Assembly (NCBI RefSeq): GCF_024609785.1
Contig: NZ_JANHJQ010000004.1
Location: forward strand, 124,001-188,000
DNA length: 64,000 nucleotides
Origin: Pseudalkalibacillus decolorationis
GTDB lineage: Bacteria > Bacillota > Bacilli > Bacillales > Fictibacillaceae
Direction of reading: 5' to 3'
Part shown: positions 61,008 through 64,000 of the stretch, piece by piece
Numbering within the stretch: position 1 is the stretch's first letter
How the letters are laid out: each line of letters opens with the position of its first letter
Position numbers and translations under genes: made by a program
The notes under the pieces: model-generated
What the model was told of the DNA's origin: nothing
The model's database searches: none
Seen by the model: the letters and a program-made list of their open reading frames with translations, nothing else

Positions 61008-61108
61008 AAAATAAAGAAAACTCGGCGATTGCCGAGCCTTTAGGCGAAGTCAGAGCCGTAGTTGAACTTATACTATAGAAAGTATTTTTATACTTTCTTA
61101 ACGTGTAA
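61008..61108 (+). repeat. Structured repeat element B, copy 4
   Basis: The 101-bp element has first hairpin CTCGGC/GCCGAG, where copy 1 has CTTGGC/GCCAAG, a conserved spacer, and the perfect second hairpin GAAAGTAT/ATACTTTC with the TTAACGTG tail. It lies between the gvp promoter and the parR-like gene end. Confidence 0.75.
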
Positions 61109-61216
61109 GAAAAGTATATAAAAAGCCTTAGGTTTAACTGCAGGCTTCTTGTTTTTATAATGGAACTAAAGAAAATAGCTTTACAGAAAACACGCTACTA
61201 TCCCGAATTAAAAATA

Positions 61217-61280
61217 AAAATGCCACCCCTCAGGTTAATAACATCCTACTACAGTGGATGCACCTAAAGAGTGGCATTTT
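61217..61280 (-). terminator. Terminator of the parM-parR-like operon
   Basis: On the minus strand AAAATGCCACTCTTTAGGT pairs with the ACCTGAGGGGTGGCATTTT side (a few mismatches), with a loop of about 26 nt and then TTTATTTTTAATT. It lies about 30 bp after the parR-like stop. Confidence 0.75.
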
Positions 61281-61307
61281 ATAAAAGTAAACATGAAGGT
61301 AATCGTG

Positions 61308-61892
61308 TCATTTGTTCATGCTTGAAAGGAAGTCTCCTAATGGATCATCTTCCTGACTGTCTTCGTTATCGTCCATTTGAGTGTGGAGATCACCTTGTAA
61401 ATTATCTAAACTTATATCATTTAAATCAGCTTCTATATCGTTCCATTGCCTCTTTTCACCAGGATCAGCTTCACTGTTAATAGGAGGTTCCTCTAAAGCT
61501 GGAGTCGTGGCTGCCTCTTCTTGAAGATACAACGCCTCTTCAATGTTTATTGAATTACTATTTAATGAAGCGAGAAGAGTAGTCGCTCTCATGGGATCAA
61601 TGAGCAACTGATAAAGAATGCTTCCAATAAGCGCTTCAGAATGCTCATGCTTAATCCAATTCCGCTGCTCTTTTGTAAGATGTTTCGGTAATGGAATCGT
61701 TACTGTTTCTCTTTCTTTTGAAAGGGTTTCATTAACCCCCTGTAGAACATACTGAGCAATTTTGCTCGAAAAATTTCTTCTCTCGTTTTCCTTAAGGTTT
61801 TGTAACTGTTTTAAAAGATGATCAGGTGTATCTGAGGGGATACGAAACGTGATAGACTGGCCCCTCTCAACACCTTTCTTTGAATCTCTCAT
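61308..61892 (-). CDS. Ribbon-helix-helix adaptor protein, ParR-like
   Basis: A 194-residue protein. The N-terminus (GQSITFRIPSDTPDHLLKQL, then a helix to about residue 50) fits a ribbon-helix-helix DNA-binding domain. The centre is helical, and the last 60 residues are acidic (SEADPGEKRQWNDIEADLND and more), ending DPLGDFLSSMNK. In plasmid partition systems the acidic ParR tail contacts the actin filament. It lies directly after a ParM-like actin gene, and an array of short repeats lies upstream of that gene. I infer ParR function from this arrangement. Confidence 0.7.
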   Translation of the reverse strand: MRDSKKGVERGQSITFRIPSDTPDHLLKQLQNLKENERRNFSSKIAQYVLQGVNETLSKERETVTIPLPKHLTKEQRNWIKHEHSEALIGSILYQLLIDPMRATTLLASLNSNSINIEEALYLQEEAATTPALEEPPINSEADPGEKRQWNDIEADLNDISLDNLQGDLHTQMDDNEDSQEDDPLGDFLSSMNK

Positions 61893-61901
61893 ACAATCAC
61901 C

Positions 61902-63092
61902 CTACTTAGCAGAAGCAGTCTCTTTTTTCTCTTCTTTGGTTTCTTTCGTTTGTTTCGTAGACTTACGAATAAAATCAGAAATCAGTTTATAATACGCATT
62001 CGCCATCATCCAAATGCTTTCATTCTCGTCTTCAAAGAACTCAATGTTAAAGCCGTCTAGCTTATTATTTAATGATTTCAAGTAATCTTTTAATACAGCG
62101 GAACCGCCACCAACAAAGTAGCAGATCTCGGATTGAGAATTCTTCTGCCATACATTTCTTAGGTACCGATATTCCTTTTTAGCAAGTTCTAGAAGAATCC
62201 GGTCTGTAATGTCATGAACATTAGTACGACTACCTTTTACCATGATGTGATGTCGATCATTTTTCCGGGTAATAATATCCACAACATCTCGACGACTGTC
62301 TAATTCGACACCATGTTTCGTCAGAATTTCATCGCGAATCATTTCTAACGATTCTACTACACCAAGGTTAAATCCTTGTGCCTTATCGTCGTCCACATTG
62401 CGATTACGAATGACAGCGATATCTGTTGAAAGACCGCCAATATCCTGAATAAGAATTTGTTTATCAATCAGCTCTTTGTTAATGATATTCAAGTCGTTAT
62501 CCATTACCAGATTTACATAGGCAGCAAACCCTTCTGGATATACCTTCACTTCATCAAATTTAATATTCACCTTCATGCCTTGGTAACGCGGCGTTACTAA
62601 AAACTCGACTTGGTGAACCGATCCTAACAACTGAGAACGGTATCCTACGTCTTTTCCTTCCTTAACTTCTCGAAGGGGTAGGCCTGTACCGAGTGTATAG
62701 TTTGCTTCAATAACGCTTTGGGAGTTCTTAGAAGGTTTGAAGCCATCATGATTGACGGCATCCATTGCAATAGATGCAAACAGCATAACTAACGTCTGAT
62801 CTTCTTCTGATTTACTACTCCCAGGATCCAATTCAGTAGAGTTATTCGTTTTCGTTGCTAGATTTCCTACACGGTAGACAGCGTTATTCTCCTTCAAGGC
62901 TGGAGAATGAACACGAATATGTAGGTTATCTAGAGGTTCTTTCTCGTCCAATTCTTCGATTCCAATGACAGGACGGTCCTCCATGTCCCTTGCAATTACA
63001 TTAGGTATATACAATTCGTTTTCTAACTTACCAAAGTTTGCTTTAACTGCATCATTACCAACATCAACTGCAGCAATTCTAGATTTTGTCAT
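61902..63092 (-). CDS. ParM/StbA-family actin-like ATPase
   Basis: A 396-residue actin-fold protein. Phosphate-1 motif is AAVDVGNDAVKANFG at the N-terminus, phosphate-2 is LIQDIGGLSTDIAVI near residue 215, and the adenosine motif is YFVGGGSAVLKDYL near 330. The C-terminal tail is K/E/T-rich. ParM-type proteins polymerise to push plasmid copies apart. The gene is chromosomal here as far as the window shows, followed by a ribbon-helix-helix gene and preceded by a repeat array, which is the parC-parM-parR order of plasmid R1. The start follows AGAGGGG. Confidence 0.88.
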   Translation of the reverse strand: MTKSRIAAVDVGNDAVKANFGKLENELYIPNVIARDMEDRPVIGIEELDEKEPLDNLHIRVHSPALKENNAVYRVGNLATKTNNSTELDPGSSKSEEDQTLVMLFASIAMDAVNHDGFKPSKNSQSVIEANYTLGTGLPLREVKEGKDVGYRSQLLGSVHQVEFLVTPRYQGMKVNIKFDEVKVYPEGFAAYVNLVMDNDLNIINKELIDKQILIQDIGGLSTDIAVIRNRNVDDDKAQGFNLGVVESLEMIRDEILTKHGVELDSRRDVVDIITRKNDRHHIMVKGSRTNVHDITDRILLELAKKEYRYLRNVWQKNSQSEICYFVGGGSAVLKDYLKSLNNKLDGFNIEFFEDENESIWMMANAYYKLISDFIRKSTKQTKETKEEKKETASAK

Positions 63093-63133
63093 AATATAGT
63101 ACCCCTCTCAATAGAAAGTGATTTACTAGTTTA

Positions 63134-63162
63134 AATCTATTAGACATACGTCAATTAGTCAA
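63134..63162 (-). promoter_or_regulatory. Candidate sigma-A promoter of the actin operon
   Basis: On the minus strand TTGACT and TAGATT are separated by 17 bp, about 40 bp before the parM-like start. The repeat array begins 20 bp further upstream, so a protein bound there could control this promoter. Confidence 0.6.
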
Positions 63163-63182
63163 TGCGTCTTTTTTCGTATTCT

Positions 63183-63334
63183 TTTTTGTGTACATGTGTA
63201 CATTTTTGTATACTTGTACACAATCACGCAAACATCTTTCATATCAACATGTACACATATTTGTATACTTGTACACGAATTTGCACACATCATGTTTTCT
63301 TTTTGTATACATGTGTGCGTTTTTGTATACATCC
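63183..63334. repeat. parC-like array of 20-bp repeats
   Basis: Units of the form TTTTTGTATACWTGTRYRC recur at 63183, 63203, 63258, 63278 (weaker), 63300 and 63320. Guanine positions are 63188, 63208, 63263, 63283, 63305 and 63325, so spacings are 20, 55, 20, 22 and 20 bp, near two helical turns. Several units contain GTATAC and TGTACA palindromes. The array lies just upstream of the parM-like promoter. Confidence 0.72.
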
Positions 63335-63619
63335 TTATTTTGGAGTTGCTTTACTGCCCTTCTCTACCTTCGTATCTTTTCTAGTGTAAATTTTGCCCAT
63401 TAAAATAGTAGTAAACTTTTAACTTAAACAAAAAAATTCAAGGAGAAAAGTGCAAGAAAGGTATTGAATGAAAATAGATGTCTGTTATTAGTTGGATTAT
63501 GAAACATCAAGGTACTACTAATGGTTTCTAATAAATTATGAGGTTAAGTTTCACTTTAAGGGGATAGAAAGGCCAAAAGGGGAAGGAGATTAGAGAGGGC
63601 TCGTTTATAGCTGGAAAAA
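63335..63619. other. Gene-free gap
   Basis: I see no gene, and no repeat other than the array that ends before it. Short frames here lack ribosome sites. Confidence 0.55.
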
Positions 63620-63641
63620 CCCCTCACTTGCCAGAGAGGGG
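63620..63641. terminator. Short GC-rich hairpin
   Basis: CCCCTC and GAGGGG pair around a 10-nt loop, preceded on the plus strand by five A residues, so that the minus-strand transcript has a short T-run after it. Confidence 0.5.
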
Positions 63642-63765
63642 TAGTAAATTTAAACAAACCTTGATAATATTAGACAGTTTTCCCTACCTTCAACCATCCA
63701 GTTGTTTATTAGTTTCAGAGTTCTCCGAAAATGGATGGTTCGTTTATAATGGTAGCAAGAGAAAA

Positions 63766-63791
63766 GCCACAGTAGTAGTATATACTGTGGC
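63766..63791 (-). terminator. Terminator of the lhgO-like gene
   Basis: GCCACAGTA and TACTGTGGC form a perfect 9-bp stem with an 8-nt loop, followed on the minus strand by TTTTCTC. It lies about 25 bp after the stop codon. Confidence 0.75.
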
Positions 63792-63816
63792 AAACCCATC
63801 CCCTAAGGCTTTTTTA

Positions 63817-64000
63817 TTAGACCCCTGCCATCGAGCTTGTATGCTCTTCAAAATAGTTGACTATCTTCTTCCCTATTTCAATGGATGCTGTGGCTGCTGG
63901 GGAAGGGGCATTGCATACATGGACGGTTCGTTTATGCTGAATGATTACAAAATCATCTAATAGATTACCTTTAGGTCCCAACGCTTGTGCTCTCACACCA
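63817..64000 (-). CDS. lhgO: L-2-hydroxyglutarate oxidase, C-terminal part
   Basis: The window's right edge cuts this gene; only the last 61 residues are present. They read [20 protein letters not shown] and [20 protein letters not shown], then IVNYFEEH. The GVRAQ...DDF and [12 protein letters not shown] pattern is the C-terminal end of LhgO/DAO-type flavin oxidoreductases, where it closes the FAD site. The full enzyme would oxidise L-2-hydroxyglutarate to 2-oxoglutarate at the membrane. Confidence 0.75.
   Translation of the reverse strand, partial: GVRAQALGPKGNLLDDFVIIQHKRTVHVCNAPSPAATASIEIGKKIVNYFEEHTSSMAGV

Noticed and set aside
63183-63334. Possible CRISPR array
   Set aside because: Units are about 20 bp, imperfect and partly contiguous, with no spacers of even length and no cas genes. 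They fit a centromere-like array.
63628-63960. 110-codon plus-strand frame
   Set aside because: The opposite strand encodes the clear C-terminus of an L-2-hydroxyglutarate oxidase and its terminator.

Overview
The window is a low-GC Firmicute chromosome segment, most likely a Bacillaceae (Bacillus-type) genome. The evidence is strong AGGAGG-type ribosome sites, frequent TTG and GTG starts, a complete gas-vesicle operon in the order known from Bacillus (Priestia) megaterium, a yuk/yue-type type VII secretion operon, a BceRS-BceAB-like antibiotic-sensing module and an alaR-alaT pair. Both ends cut genes: a BCCT transporter on the left and a probable L-2-hydroxyglutarate oxidase (lhgO) on the right. 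Most genes lie on the minus strand.

Layout. 0-13 kb holds housekeeping and transport genes: a BCCT transporter, an ABC-F ATPase, alaT/alaR, a DUF3311 plus Na+/solute symporter pair broken by an in-frame stop, a CopC-CopD copper protein, a DUF418 membrane protein, a cupin, an RlmI-like rRNA methyltransferase and a DinB protein with an internal duplication. 13-17 kb is accessory and decaying: an RCC1-like repeat protein of unusual composition, a broken lysR, a truncated DinB gene, an NTF2-like protein, and an ECF41 sigma factor beside a decapitated oxidoreductase. 17-27 kb holds a DUF4931 protein, a heterodimeric ABC exporter, a solute-binding protein with an in-frame stop, a SWIM-SNF2 helicase and a Lin0512 protein. 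27-33 kb is the BceRSAB-like module, with a TNACA-N4-TGTAA operator before the transporter genes.

33.6-43.8 kb is the type VII secretion operon (esxA-esaB-essB-essC-esaA-essA). It is divergent from 44.3-48.6 kb, which encodes two DUF1672 lipoproteins, a serine-hydrolase/lipase-like protein with a helical C-terminus and a long helical protein. I read this as a toxin-immunity island of the TslA/TilA kind, exported by the adjacent system. 49-52.5 kb is an NAD salvage operon (nrtR-pncA-pncB-nadD) with a candidate operator just downstream of a good promoter. 53.7-60.8 kb is the 14-gene gas vesicle operon, preceded by a candidate sigma-B promoter. 61.3-63.4 kb is a ParM-like actin, a ribbon-helix-helix partner and an upstream array of repeats with about 20-bp periodicity, which together resemble a plasmid parC-parM-parR cassette.

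Two families of structured intergenic repeats run through the window. Element A (about 143 bp) has ends GTTCAAAAAG/CTTTTTGAAC and inner stems that covary; it occurs three times, always transcribed in the same sense as the neighbouring genes. Element B (about 100 bp) carries two hairpins and occurs in at least four places. Three loci also carry short imperfect direct repeats. No rRNA, tRNA, CRISPR array or insertion-sequence transposase was seen. All names rest on reading motifs and on remembered family features; no database search was possible.
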